This document shows, one piece after another, positions 7,035 to 14,490 of a stretch of DNA of 35,793 bases (position 1 is its first letter; the number at the start of each line of letters is the position of its first letter). This DNA comes from an uncultured Acetatifactor sp. (GTDB taxonomy: Bacteria; Bacillota; Clostridia; Lachnospirales; Lachnospiraceae), in the NCBI GenBank assembly GCA_910587555.1, contig CAJULV010000004.1:1-35793 (forward strand). The letters are read 5' to 3'. Below the pieces are notes generated by a model that saw only the letters and a program-made list of their open reading frames with translations, had not been told where the DNA came from and did no database searches. The position numbers were made by a program, and so were the translations under genes.

Positions 7035-7901
7035 ATGAAACCCTTTTATGAGAACAAAAGCAGCATTGTACAGTGCTTCGAATCGACTAACCTGGAATTT
7101 CCCCAGCACCTGCATGATCACGGCGAAATACTGCTTGTTATGGAGGGCAGCATTACCGTGCGGATCATGGACAAAAGCCGGGAGCTGAAGGCGGGGGACT
7201 GTGCCGTGGTATTTCCACAGCATATCCACAGCTACCATTCCCCCGGAGGCAGCCGGACAAGGCTGTTTATTTTCGACGTTTCTGTCACCGGAACGTATCA
7301 GCACGCCTTCCGGAAATACACCCCGGCACATCCCTTTTTGCCTGCCGGGGAACTGACTGCGGACGGCGCCCTGGCCCTGGACCGGATCTACCATCTCCAC
7401 ACCGGCAATGCCGCTCCCTGTGCAGACTGCAGCGATCTGTGCCCCGCCTGGTTCCATGTGTTGTTTGCCCTGGCCTGGCCCCGGCTTGCCCCCGTAAAAA
7501 AAGAGAAATCTGCCGGTATGGAACTCACTTTCCAGCTGGTGCAATACATTATGGAGCATTTTCAGGAACCCCTGAGCCTGGAACGGCTGGCCAGGGAACT
7601 CCATGTGAACAAATATTATATCTCCGATATTTTTTCACACAGGCTGCGGATGAATTTCCGCCGGTATCTGAACCATATCCGTCTGGAATATGCCATACAG
7701 CTTATAAAGACCAGTAATGCACCGCTGACCGATGTATGGGCAGAGTCCGGTTTTAACAGCCAGCGCAGCTTTAACCGTGCTTTTATGGAAATCATGGGCA
7801 CAACCCCCAGGGAATACCGGAAGGTAGAGGGAGTACGGCGCAATCCGACCATACCAGGCAGCCATGGGCAATTCAATCCCCAGGGTAATTTGCCAGGGTA
7901 A
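7035..7901 (+). CDS. AraC family transcriptional regulator with cupin sensor domain
   Basis: The 288-residue protein is a sugar-type AraC regulator. Its N-terminal cupin domain (about residues 20-85) shows LEFPQHLHDHGEILLVMEG and GDCAVVFPQHIHSYHSP, a typical ligand-binding fold. The C-terminal pair of helix-turn-helix motifs (about 180-275) includes LSLERLARELHVNKYYISDIF and the second-helix signature GFNSQRSFNRAFMEIMGTTP followed by REYRK. It is divergent from the ThuA and Gfo/Idh genes and shares a 235-bp control region with them, so it probably activates that pair and may regulate itself. The inducer is not evident. An RBS-like AAAGG lies 9 bases before the ATG. Confidence 0.93.
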   Translation: MKPFYENKSSIVQCFESTNLEFPQHLHDHGEILLVMEGSITVRIMDKSRELKAGDCAVVFPQHIHSYHSPGGSRTRLFIFDVSVTGTYQHAFRKYTPAHPFLPAGELTADGALALDRIYHLHTGNAAPCADCSDLCPAWFHVLFALAWPRLAPVKKEKSAGMELTFQLVQYIMEHFQEPLSLERLARELHVNKYYISDIFSHRLRMNFRRYLNHIRLEYAIQLIKTSNAPLTDVWAESGFNSQRSFNRAFMEIMGTTPREYRKVEGVRRNPTIPGSHGQFNPQGNLPG

Positions 7902-7928
7902 CTTCCCGTTCCGGAAGCCTCAACCTTA

Positions 7929-7957
7929 TTGACGTAATATGGAAATAGTGATATGAT
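7929..7957 (+). promoter_or_regulatory. Putative promoter of the pyridoxamine kinase gene
   Basis: TTGACG (7929-7934) and TATGAT (7952-7957) are 17 bases apart, each one base from the sigma-A consensus. The start of transcription would fall near 7964, leaving an untranslated leader of about 160 bases. Confidence 0.75.
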
Positions 7958-7963
7958 GTGTCT

Positions 7964-8124
7964 GCCTGCAAATCCGGAAGAAAGCCGGAACAGCATCGGC
8001 TGCACAGGCGTGTGCATCCGCATAAGCCTGCCGGCAGCTTTTTGGAAAGGGGCTGAATAAAAAAGCGTATTCAGCCTGTCACAGCATTATAAACGCGCGC
8101 CGCAACGCGCAGACAGGAATCTAA
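7964..8124 (+). other. Structured 5' leader of the pyridoxamine kinase gene
   Basis: The leader holds several hairpins: TCCGG/CCGGA near 7972-7988, and a 9-bp stem GGCTGAATA/TATTCAGCC near 8051-8076. No known riboswitch core was recognised by eye and there is no clear terminator. It may be a regulatory leader or simply a long untranslated region. Confidence 0.35.
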
Positions 8125-8952
8125 ATGAAAAGAGTACTGACAATACAGGACATTTCATGTCTGGGCAAATGTTCCCTGACAATCGCATTACCCGTTATAT
8201 CCGCCCTGGGCGCCGAGACGGTCATCCTGCCCACGGCAGTTTTGTCAACCCATACCATGTTTCGGAATTTTACCTGCAAGGACCTTTCCGACCAGATTGA
8301 TCCCATTGCCAATCACTGGAAAAGCGAAGGCGTGACCTTTGATGCCATCTATACCGGCTACCTGGGAACCGTCAGCCAGATTGACCAGATAAAGAAGCTC
8401 TTCGGAAGCTTCCGGGATAAGAATACCACCATTATCGTCGACCCTGTGATGGCGGACAACGGAAAGCTCTATCCCGCCTTTGACATGGCATATGTTAAGA
8501 AAAACGCCGAACTCTGCGCGGAAGCGGATATCATCGTACCCAACATCACCGAGGCCTGCCTGATGACAGGGACCGACTACAGGGAAGAATACGACGAGGC
8601 CTATATAAAGGGACTTCTTTCAAGGCTCAATGACCTGGGAGCAGGCGTCAGCGTCCTCACCGGCGTCTCGCTGGAAAAGGGAAAAACCGGGGTGGTCGGA
8701 TATGAACGGGAGACCGGCGAATATTACGTTTACCAGAACCGCAGAATCGACGCCGCCTATCACGGGACCGGAGATCTGTTTTCCAGTACCTGCGTAGGCG
8801 AGATGCTGAGAGGGAAGAACTGGCGGGATGCCATGCGAATCGCAGCCGATTATACGGCCCATACCATAGAGGTGACCCTGCAGAATCCCCATAAGCCCTG
8901 GTACGGCGTTGATTTCGAGGCTACGATTCCCGATTTGATTGCCATGAACTAA
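8125..8952 (+). CDS. Pyridoxamine/pyridoxal kinase (PdxY/PdxK-like, ribokinase fold)
   Basis: The enzyme phosphorylates B6 vitamers in the PLP salvage pathway. The 275-residue protein begins RVLTIQDISCLGKCSLTIALPVISALG, the hallmark of Firmicute pyridoxamine kinases. It continues with PTAVLSTHTMF, DAIYTGYLGT and VDPVMADNGKLY, and ends with the ribokinase anion-hole motif YHGTGDLFSS (about residues 212-221), where the Asp is the catalytic base. It stands alone with its own promoter and long leader, and converges on the polyamine operon. PLP is the cofactor of the SpeA-type decarboxylase two genes away, so proximity may be meaningful, but this is inference. The RBS (AGGA) is modest. Confidence 0.93.
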   Translation: MKRVLTIQDISCLGKCSLTIALPVISALGAETVILPTAVLSTHTMFRNFTCKDLSDQIDPIANHWKSEGVTFDAIYTGYLGTVSQIDQIKKLFGSFRDKNTTIIVDPVMADNGKLYPAFDMAYVKKNAELCAEADIIVPNITEACLMTGTDYREEYDEAYIKGLLSRLNDLGAGVSVLTGVSLEKGKTGVVGYERETGEYYVYQNRRIDAAYHGTGDLFSSTCVGEMLRGKNWRDAMRIAADYTAHTIEVTLQNPHKPWYGVDFEATIPDLIAMN

Positions 8953-8973
8953 AACCGGATTTGCAGATCGGAA

Positions 8974-9014
8974 ATGCCCCGTAAGGCAGCAGAAGCAGGC
9001 ACTTAACGGGGCAT
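8974..9014. terminator. Hairpin between convergent genes, possible two-way terminator
   Basis: ATGCCCCGT (8974-8982) pairs perfectly with ACGGGGCAT (9006-9014) around a 23-base loop. It lies between the convergent pyridoxamine kinase and polyamine genes. Neither side has a strong T-tract, so termination is plausible but not certain. Confidence 0.45.
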
Positions 9015-9026
9015 CCTCCTGAGATG

Positions 9027-10286
9027 TCAGTCAATCGGCACAGGGTTCTCCTCCACCACCCAGGGCAGGCCGTAGCGGTTCAGGGCCTCCATGTAGGGAT
9101 CCGGATCGAACTCTTCCACATTGAATACCCCCGGCTTCCTCCAGGTTCCGTTCATCACCAGCATTGCGCCGATCATGGCAGGCACGCCGGTGGTGTAGGA
9201 GATGGCCTGGGATTCCACTTCCCTGTAGCATTCCTGATGGTCGCACACATTGTAGATATAGACGGATTTCTCTTTTCCGTCCTTTATCCCGGTGAAAATA
9301 CAGCCAATATTGGTCTTGCCAACCGTGCGGGGTCCCAGAGATGCCGGATCTGGAAGCAGCGCCTTCAAAAACTGGATAGGCACAATCTCCCTTCCCTCAA
9401 ACATCACGGGATCCGTCCGCAGCATACCTACATTCTCCAGGCATTTCATATGGGTTAAATAGCTCTGCCCGAAGGTCATGAAAAATCGGATTCTCTTGAC
9501 GCCGGGAATATTTTTCGCCAGGGACTCGATTTCCTCATGGTGCAGCAGATACATATCCTTCTTCCCTACCTGGGCAAAGTCGTACTCCCGCTTGATTTCC
9601 ATGGGTTTGGTCTCCACCCAGCGGCCGTTTTCCCAGTAGGAGCCATTGGCGGAAACCTCCCGCAGGTTAATCTCAGGGTTGAAATTGGTGGCAAACGGAT
9701 AGCCATGGTCTCCCCCGTTGCAGTCCATGATGTCGATATAGTGAATTTCATCGAAATAGTGTTTTAAAGCATACGCAGAAAAGACACTTGTCACCCCGGG
9801 GTCAAAACCGCTGCCCAGGAGGGCGGTGATTCCCGCTTTCTCAAAACGCTCCCTGTAGGCCCACTGCCAGGAATAATCAAAATATGCGGTAAACCCCTTT
9901 TCCCTGCACCGTTTTTCGTATACAGCGCGCCAGGCAGGGTCTTCCGTGTCCTCCGCCTCATAGTTGGCCGTATCAATGTAATCTACGCAGCAGGCCAGGC
10001 AGGCGTCCATTATCGTCAAATCCTGGTAAGGAAGCGCCAGATTCAGCACTGCCTTGGGCTGCTCCCTATTCATCAGGGCAACCAGCTCCTCCACATTGTC
10101 CGCGTCCACTTCGGCGGTGGTTATTTTCGCCTTCGTCTTCCCCTCCAGCTTCTCCTTCAGCGCATTACATTTCGCCACCGTGCGGCTCGCAATGCAGATT
10201 TCCGAAAACACATCCGCCTTCTCCGCACATTTCCGAATTGCCACGGAGGCAACGCCCCCGCAGCCGATGATTAAAATTTTCGACAT
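9027..10286 (-). CDS. Carboxynorspermidine synthase/dehydrogenase (saccharopine dehydrogenase family)
   Basis: This enzyme condenses aspartate semialdehyde with putrescine or diaminopropane and reduces the product to carboxy(nor)spermidine. The 419-residue protein begins with the Rossmann motif ILIIGCGGVASVAIRKCAE. It then shows LALPYQDLTIMDACL, DYIDTANYE, LLGSGFDPGVTSVFSAYA (the saccharopine dehydrogenase-like core) and GGDHGYPFATNFNPEINLREV. Plain saccharopine dehydrogenase is the alternative, but the length, these motifs and the polyamine operon favour the polyamine enzyme. It is the last gene of the speD-speA-speE group, 126 bp after speE. Its usual partner, carboxynorspermidine decarboxylase (nspC), is not in the window. 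A hairpin follows the stop. Confidence 0.9.
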   Translation of the reverse strand: MSKILIIGCGGVASVAIRKCAEKADVFSEICIASRTVAKCNALKEKLEGKTKAKITTAEVDADNVEELVALMNREQPKAVLNLALPYQDLTIMDACLACCVDYIDTANYEAEDTEDPAWRAVYEKRCREKGFTAYFDYSWQWAYRERFEKAGITALLGSGFDPGVTSVFSAYALKHYFDEIHYIDIMDCNGGDHGYPFATNFNPEINLREVSANGSYWENGRWVETKPMEIKREYDFAQVGKKDMYLLHHEEIESLAKNIPGVKRIRFFMTFGQSYLTHMKCLENVGMLRTDPVMFEGREIVPIQFLKALLPDPASLGPRTVGKTNIGCIFTGIKDGKEKSVYIYNVCDHQECYREVESQAISYTTGVPAMIGAMLVMNGTWRKPGVFNVEEFDPDPYMEALNRYGLPWVVEENPVPID

Positions 10287-10364
10287 TTTCTTCTCTCCGT
10301 TCTATACATTTTAAGGCCGTCAAATAAAACCAACATCAAACACCCTGTATTTCAGAATACCTTG

Positions 10365-10499
10365 GCCGGCAGGCAAAATGCCCCTGCGTGAAGCTTTGGG
10401 GTGTAATATCCCTTATCCGTGAATCTCCACCTTCCGCAGCAGCTTCTCCACATAAGCCGGCAGGCAGAATGCCCCCGCATGAAGCTTCGGGGTGTAATA
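10365..10499 (-). repeat. 44-bp duplication of the speE 3' coding end
   Basis: The stretch 10456-10499 inside speE and the stretch 10365-10408 just after its stop are 40/44 identical, 91 bp apart. Both read Y-Y-T-P-K-L-H-A-G-A-F-C-L-P in their own frame. The four differences (CCG/CCA, CAT/CAC, GCG/GCA, TTC/TTT) are all third-position and silent. The downstream copy is in a different frame from speE and ends after A-K-V-F with a stop. Confidence 0.9.
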
Positions 10500-11273
10500 C
10501 CTGGCTTCCAGCCCTCTCTCCATCCACCGGGCGGCATCCATATCTCTCACAGGATGATATTTTTTAGATGCAAATCCGAATAGCCAGTGGCCGGAAGGGT
10601 ATGTGGGAATATGCGCCTGGTAAACGCGGCTGATGGGGAAGCTCTCCACAATGCGTTTGTGTGCGCGCATGCAGGCTGTGGCATCCGCCTCGTAGAAGGG
10701 GCTTTCATGCTGGTTCACCATGATGCCGTCCTCCCGCAGGGCCTTGTAGCAGTTTCCGTAAAATTCTTTGGTAAAAAGGCCTTCCCCGGGGCCAAAGGGA
10801 TCCGTGGAATCCACAATGATCAGGTCGTATTCGTCTTCCCGTGAACGGACAAACTTCAGGCCGTCTTCATAATGGATATACACCCTCTCGTCGTCCAGCT
10901 TGCAGGCAGTCTGCGGCAGATAGTCCCTGCACACCTGAATCACCTGCCGGTCAATCTCCACCAGGTCAATGTACTCGATCTCCGGGTACTTTACCAACTC
11001 ACGCACCACGCCTCCGTCGCCGGCTCCGATGACCAGCACCCGCCCCACATGGGGATGCACGGCCATAGGCACATGAACAATCATCTCATGGTAAATAAAT
11101 TCATCCTTTTCCGTGAGCATAATGTAGCCGTCCAGTGCCAGGAACCGCCCGAACTCCGGGGATTCGAACACGTCTATCCGCTGCAGCTCACTCTCACCGC
11201 TGTACAATTGCCTGTCCACCCGGATGGACAGCTTTACATTCGGTGTATGAAGTTCCGAAAACCATAAATCCAT
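10413..11273 (-). CDS. speE: Spermidine synthase
   Basis: SpeE transfers an aminopropyl group from decarboxylated SAM to putrescine, giving spermidine and methylthioadenosine. From the chosen ATG (AGGAGG eight bases upstream; a GTG six bases earlier is too close to it) the protein has 286 residues, the usual length. It shows the N-terminal beta domain (LYSGESELQRIDVFES), the nucleotide-binding VLVIGAGDGGVVRELVKYP, LVEIDRQVIQVCRDYLP, and the catalytic loop DLIIVDSTDPFGPGEGLF with its conserved aspartates. SpeD, which makes the decarboxylated SAM, is two genes upstream in the same operon. The last 30 codons include a 44-bp stretch duplicated just downstream. Function is secure by family, although the exact acceptor amine could vary. 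Confidence 0.95.
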   Translation of the reverse strand: MDLWFSELHTPNVKLSIRVDRQLYSGESELQRIDVFESPEFGRFLALDGYIMLTEKDEFIYHEMIVHVPMAVHPHVGRVLVIGAGDGGVVRELVKYPEIEYIDLVEIDRQVIQVCRDYLPQTACKLDDERVYIHYEDGLKFVRSREDEYDLIIVDSTDPFGPGEGLFTKEFYGNCYKALREDGIMVNQHESPFYEADATACMRAHKRIVESFPISRVYQAHIPTYPSGHWLFGFASKKYHPVRDMDAARWMERGLEARYYTPKLHAGAFCLPAYVEKLLRKVEIHG

Positions 11274-11333
11274 ATACACGTCCTCCTATCATTAAAATCA
11301 TTCCAGCCAGACCGTTTCGATACCGCTGCCTTC

Positions 11334-12797
11334 CTAAACCGCCCATTGCTCCCTCAGCACATTCAGCCGCCGAATCTCAGGGTCCTCCGGACCGGTCATG
11401 GAACAGCCTTTCTCCTTTGCATAAACGATATACGCCAAAATCTCCTCCGTGATTTCCTCCCCGGGGGCCAGGATGGGGATTCCCGGGGGATAACACATGA
11501 CAAACTCGCTGCAGATGCGCCCTTTCGTCTCCTGCAGCGGCAGGGACTCCTTCTCCGCATAGAAAGCACTCTGAGGAGAAACCGCCACTTTGGGTTCAAT
11601 ATATTCCTGGGTAAACATCCCTGCATTATCCTGTCTGTATTTCCGTTTGATTTCTGTCATGGCGCCGATTAGCCGCTCTATATCCCGCTCCCTGTCACCG
11701 ATGGAGATATAAGCAAGCACATTGGCAATATCCCCCAGTTCCATCTGGATATCGTACTCGTCCCGCAGCAAATCGTAAACTTCGATTCCCGCCAGGCCGA
11801 TTCCAAGGGTATTCACGGTCAGCTTGGTCCTGTCAAAATCAAAGATACTGTCCCCGTTGATCAATTCCGAGGTATAGGCATAATAGCCCTGGATACGGTT
11901 AATTTCCTCCCTGGCATACTCCGCCAGCGCTGTCACCCTGGCAAATTCCTTCTTCCCCCGCAGGGCAAGGTTCCGCCTGGAAATGTCCAGGCTGGCAAGC
12001 AAGAGGTAAGACGCGCTTGTAGTCTGTGTCAGGTTGATAATCTGCCGCACATATCCCGGATTCATGGACGTCCCCGTCAGCAAAAAGGAACTCTGGGTCA
12101 GGCTTCCCCCCGATTTATGCATGCTCACCGCTGCCATATCCGCCCCTGCCGCCATGGCGGAAACGGGCATCTTATCCCCGAAATAAAAATGGGTTCCATG
12201 GGCCTCATCCACCAATACCTTCATCTTACGGGCGTGCGCCATACGGACAATGCTTCTCAAATCAGAGCAAATTCCGTAATAAGTGGGGTTATTGACCAGA
12301 ACCGCCGCCGCGTCGGGGTGTTCCTGCATCGCCCGCTCCACCTGGGATACTTTCATCCCCAGGGCAATCCCCAGCTTGACGTCCACATCCGGATTCACAT
12401 AGATGGGTATGGCGCCGTTTAAGACCAGCGCATTGATTACACTCCTGTGAACATTTCTGGGCAGAATAATTTTATCGCCCTTTTTGCAGACGCTTAAGAC
12501 CATGCTCTGCACCGAAGAGGTGGTCCCTCCCACCATCAGAAAGGCGTAGGCAGCACCGAAAGCTTCCGCCGCCATCTCCTCCGCCTCCCGGATAACGGAT
12601 ACCGGATGGCAGAGATTGTCCAGGGATTTCATGGAATTTACGTCGATTCCCACGCTCTGCTGCCCCAGAAGCCCCACCAGCTCCGGATTGCCCCTGCCTC
12701 TTTTATGCCCCGGCACGTCAAACGGCACAATCCGCTCCTGCCGGAATTCCTCCAACGCCTCATAAATCGGCGCTCTTGCCTGGTTGAAACGTCCCAT
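11334..12797 (-). CDS. speA: Arginine/lysine/ornithine decarboxylase, PLP fold type I (SpeA-like)
   Basis: This is a PLP-dependent amino acid decarboxylase of the aspartate-aminotransferase-fold group, as in B. subtilis SpeA. The 487-residue protein starts with IYEALEEFRQERIVPFDVPG followed by HKRGRG. It has VGGTTSSVQSM for cofactor phosphate (about residues 89-99), VLVDEAHGTHFYF (Asp197 to the pyridine ring) and the PLP lysine in VSMHKSGGSLTQSS (Lys228). The C-terminal domain ends with YPPGIPILAPGEEI. Sequence alone does not fix whether Arg, Lys or Orn is used. The speD/speE context favours arginine to agmatine, but no agmatine-processing gene (agmatinase, or deiminase plus amidase) is in the window. 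The ATG follows AGGAGG by 8 bases. It lies 82 bp after speD and 60 bp before speE. Confidence 0.93.
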   Translation of the reverse strand: MGRFNQARAPIYEALEEFRQERIVPFDVPGHKRGRGNPELVGLLGQQSVGIDVNSMKSLDNLCHPVSVIREAEEMAAEAFGAAYAFLMVGGTTSSVQSMVLSVCKKGDKIILPRNVHRSVINALVLNGAIPIYVNPDVDVKLGIALGMKVSQVERAMQEHPDAAAVLVNNPTYYGICSDLRSIVRMAHARKMKVLVDEAHGTHFYFGDKMPVSAMAAGADMAAVSMHKSGGSLTQSSFLLTGTSMNPGYVRQIINLTQTTSASYLLLASLDISRRNLALRGKKEFARVTALAEYAREEINRIQGYYAYTSELINGDSIFDFDRTKLTVNTLGIGLAGIEVYDLLRDEYDIQMELGDIANVLAYISIGDRERDIERLIGAMTEIKRKYRQDNAGMFTQEYIEPKVAVSPQSAFYAEKESLPLQETKGRICSEFVMCYPPGIPILAPGEEITEEILAYIVYAKEKGCSMTGPEDPEIRRLNVLREQWAV

Positions 12798-12879
12798 TCC
12801 CGGTGCCTCCTTTTCACGCCCCCTCTGCCGTCTCCAGCCGCCGGAACGGTCCCGGACGGAAACGGCACCGGACGGTTTG

Positions 12880-13638
12880 TCAGTAAATATTCCTCCCGCT
12901 GAATATCTCTATCATTTCCCGCCTGAGATTATCCATAATCTCCAGCCGCAGCTTGGGCGGCAGCTCATACACATCGCTGTTAAACAGGTAATTCTGCAGG
13001 TCAATCTCTTTTATCAGCATCTTCGTATGAAAAATATTCGCCTGGTACACGTTGATATCCACCACATCATATCTTTTCAATGTATCCGCGTTGATATAAT
13101 CCTGTATGGAAGTCATCCTGTGATCCATGAAAAGCTTCTCCCCGCTGACTGCCCTGGTAAAGCCCCTTACACGGTAGTCCATGGTAATGATATCGGAATC
13201 AAAGGACCCGATCAGATGGTCCAGGGTGGACAGCGGCGTAATCTCTCCGCAGGTCGCCACATCGATATCCACCCGGAAGGTTGCCAGGCAGGTGTCCGGA
13301 TGGTATTCCGGGTAAGTGTGAACGGTAATATGGCTTTTATCCAGATGTGCCACGGTGGTATCTCCCATGGGCACCTTGCTCTCGTCCGCAATCAGAATCG
13401 TCACCGAGCTTCCCTGGGGTTCATAATCCTGGCTGGAGATGTTCAGCACCCTGGCGCCGATCATATCCGTCACATCCACCAGGAGCTTGGTCAGACGTTC
13501 CGAATTGTACTGCTGATCAATATAGGCAATGTAATCCTTCTGCTCCCGCTGCGTCTTGGCATAGCACACATCATAAATATTAAAGCTCAGGGATTTTGTC
13601 AGATTGTTAAAGCCATATAAGGCAAGTTTTTCACTCAT
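12880..13638 (-). CDS. speD: S-adenosylmethionine decarboxylase proenzyme, E. coli type
   Basis: SpeD decarboxylates SAM to provide aminopropyl groups for spermidine. The chosen start (MSEKLALYGFNNLTKSLSFN) has AAAGGAG five bases upstream and gives 252 residues. A longer frame to 13803 adds 55 unsupported residues. The self-cleavage site is in HLDKSHITVHTYPE, where Ser102 becomes the pyruvoyl cofactor of the alpha chain. RVDIDVATCGEITPL, DIITMDYRVRGFTRAV and VDINVYQANIFHTKMLIKE all match the E. coli family, which is larger than the short Bacillus/Thermotoga type. It heads the operon speD-speA-speE-carboxynorspermidine synthase and is preceded by a leader of more than 400 bases with an internal terminator. 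Confidence 0.96.
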   Translation of the reverse strand: MSEKLALYGFNNLTKSLSFNIYDVCYAKTQREQKDYIAYIDQQYNSERLTKLLVDVTDMIGARVLNISSQDYEPQGSSVTILIADESKVPMGDTTVAHLDKSHITVHTYPEYHPDTCLATFRVDIDVATCGEITPLSTLDHLIGSFDSDIITMDYRVRGFTRAVSGEKLFMDHRMTSIQDYINADTLKRYDVVDINVYQANIFHTKMLIKEIDLQNYLFNSDVYELPPKLRLEIMDNLRREMIEIFSGRNIY

Positions 13639-13883
13639 GATTTCTCCTTTATCCATGTTGGCTGCCGACCCGGACACGGCCCTGCTGCCCCTGTCTTCGT
13701 CCATATGCTCCGGCCGCAGCGCTTCTCCCCGGCACCGTTTTTCCATTGGGCTGCCCCATTCGGAAATTCTACACAAGATGCAGGATGTCCGGCAATCAGG
13801 CATATCTGTATCCGGTTACCCTTAATGCGACAACACCACACATCGTATCAACAGCACCTTTTCTCCCCATATACCGCGCATAC

Positions 13884-13917
13884 AAAAAAAGCAAGCGACA
13901 CTACCATCACTTGCTTT
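13884..13917 (-). terminator. Intrinsic terminator inside the speD leader
   Basis: On the minus strand AAAGCAAG (13917-13910) pairs with CTTGCTTT (13895-13888), and the stem runs into a run of seven T residues ending at 13884. It lies about 245 bases before the speD start, with no minus-strand gene upstream of it for more than 3 kb. It would therefore stop transcripts that begin in the speD control region, as in attenuation, or end a small RNA. Confidence 0.75.
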
Positions 13918-14083
13918 CTAATCTCTGTTCTCCTTCTGCGCCCCCGCCGTCTCCCGGCAGTGCGGTAGGAATACTGCAGATATATGGTTTTAGAGTCTAT
14001 ATAGCAAATATTTTACTTTTACTACTCTTATTGACCGTTTCACAAGTTAGATGTGCCTAAGCACCGGTTTATAGTCACCAACT

Positions 14084-14130
14084 TATAAAATTTGAGCTTT
14101 TAACTCAATCAATAAGGCAACACAGTTGCC
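14084..14130 (-). promoter_or_regulatory. Putative speD leader promoter with two operator-like palindromes
   Basis: Reading the minus strand, TTGATT (14112-14107) and TTTATA (14089-14084) are 17 bases apart. TATAAG two bases further on is an alternative -10. Between the boxes lies the near-palindrome TTGAGTTAAAAGCTCAA, and just before the -35 lies the perfect GGCAACACAGTTGCC (14116-14130). These look like repressor sites. Transcription would begin near 14075. Confidence 0.5.
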
Positions 14131-14247
14131 AAAATATTTACATGGAAGACTCTGTCCCTCTGTTTTCCATACGCTTGTACTATACCATATCTGCCGCATG
14201 TTCGTCAATCGCAATTTATCCGAAATTTCCGGCCGTTTGGATTTTGT

Positions 14248-14308
14248 GTAACAGTTCAGACAGCCCCTCTCGCGAAGTCAAAATTGCGCCCTGTCTGAAC
14301 TGTTACGA
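14248..14308. repeat. 16-bp inverted repeat, member of a dispersed hairpin family
   Basis: GTAACAGTTCAGACAG (14248-14263) and CTGTCTGAACTGTTAC (14291-14306) are perfect inverse complements around a 27-base loop. Twenty-two bases at 14287-14308 recur exactly at 34179-34200, again within an inverted repeat and again between two divergent genes. No coding role is seen. Confidence 0.85.
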
Positions 14309-14337
14309 TTTTGTTCGTGCCGCTCCGTCAAATAAGC

Positions 14338-14365
14338 TTGACTTCCCCTGTTTATACATTATAAA
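14338..14365 (+). promoter_or_regulatory. Putative promoter of the 5'-nucleotidase gene
   Basis: TTGACT (14338-14343) and TATAAA (14360-14365) lie 16 bases apart, about 125 bp before the start codon. Both boxes are good sigma-A matches. The stretch between this promoter and the speD leader promoter holds no gene. Confidence 0.65.
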
Positions 14366-14490
14366 ATAAATGTGTCGAAACAGCCGCGCGTCCTTTATCC
14401 CGCGCCTGTTTTCTGCGGACGGCAGGCTGTGCCCTGTCCCCCGCGGCACCGTTTATCGGTATATTATCATTCGGAAAGGAAGTTATCTAC

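Noticed and set aside
12784..13620. A 278-codon plus-strand frame opposite speD.
   Set aside because: The minus-strand SpeD is unmistakable by motif and RBS; the opposite frame has His/Ile-rich shadow composition.
13987..14004. GTTTTAGAGTCTATATAG, resembling the start of a type II CRISPR repeat.
   Set aside because: It occurs only once, with no second copy, spacer, cas9 or tracrRNA candidate nearby.
13639..14130. Known SAM riboswitch upstream of speD.
   Set aside because: None of the SAM-I or other SAM core motifs that I know could be seen, so only an uncharacterised leader is claimed.
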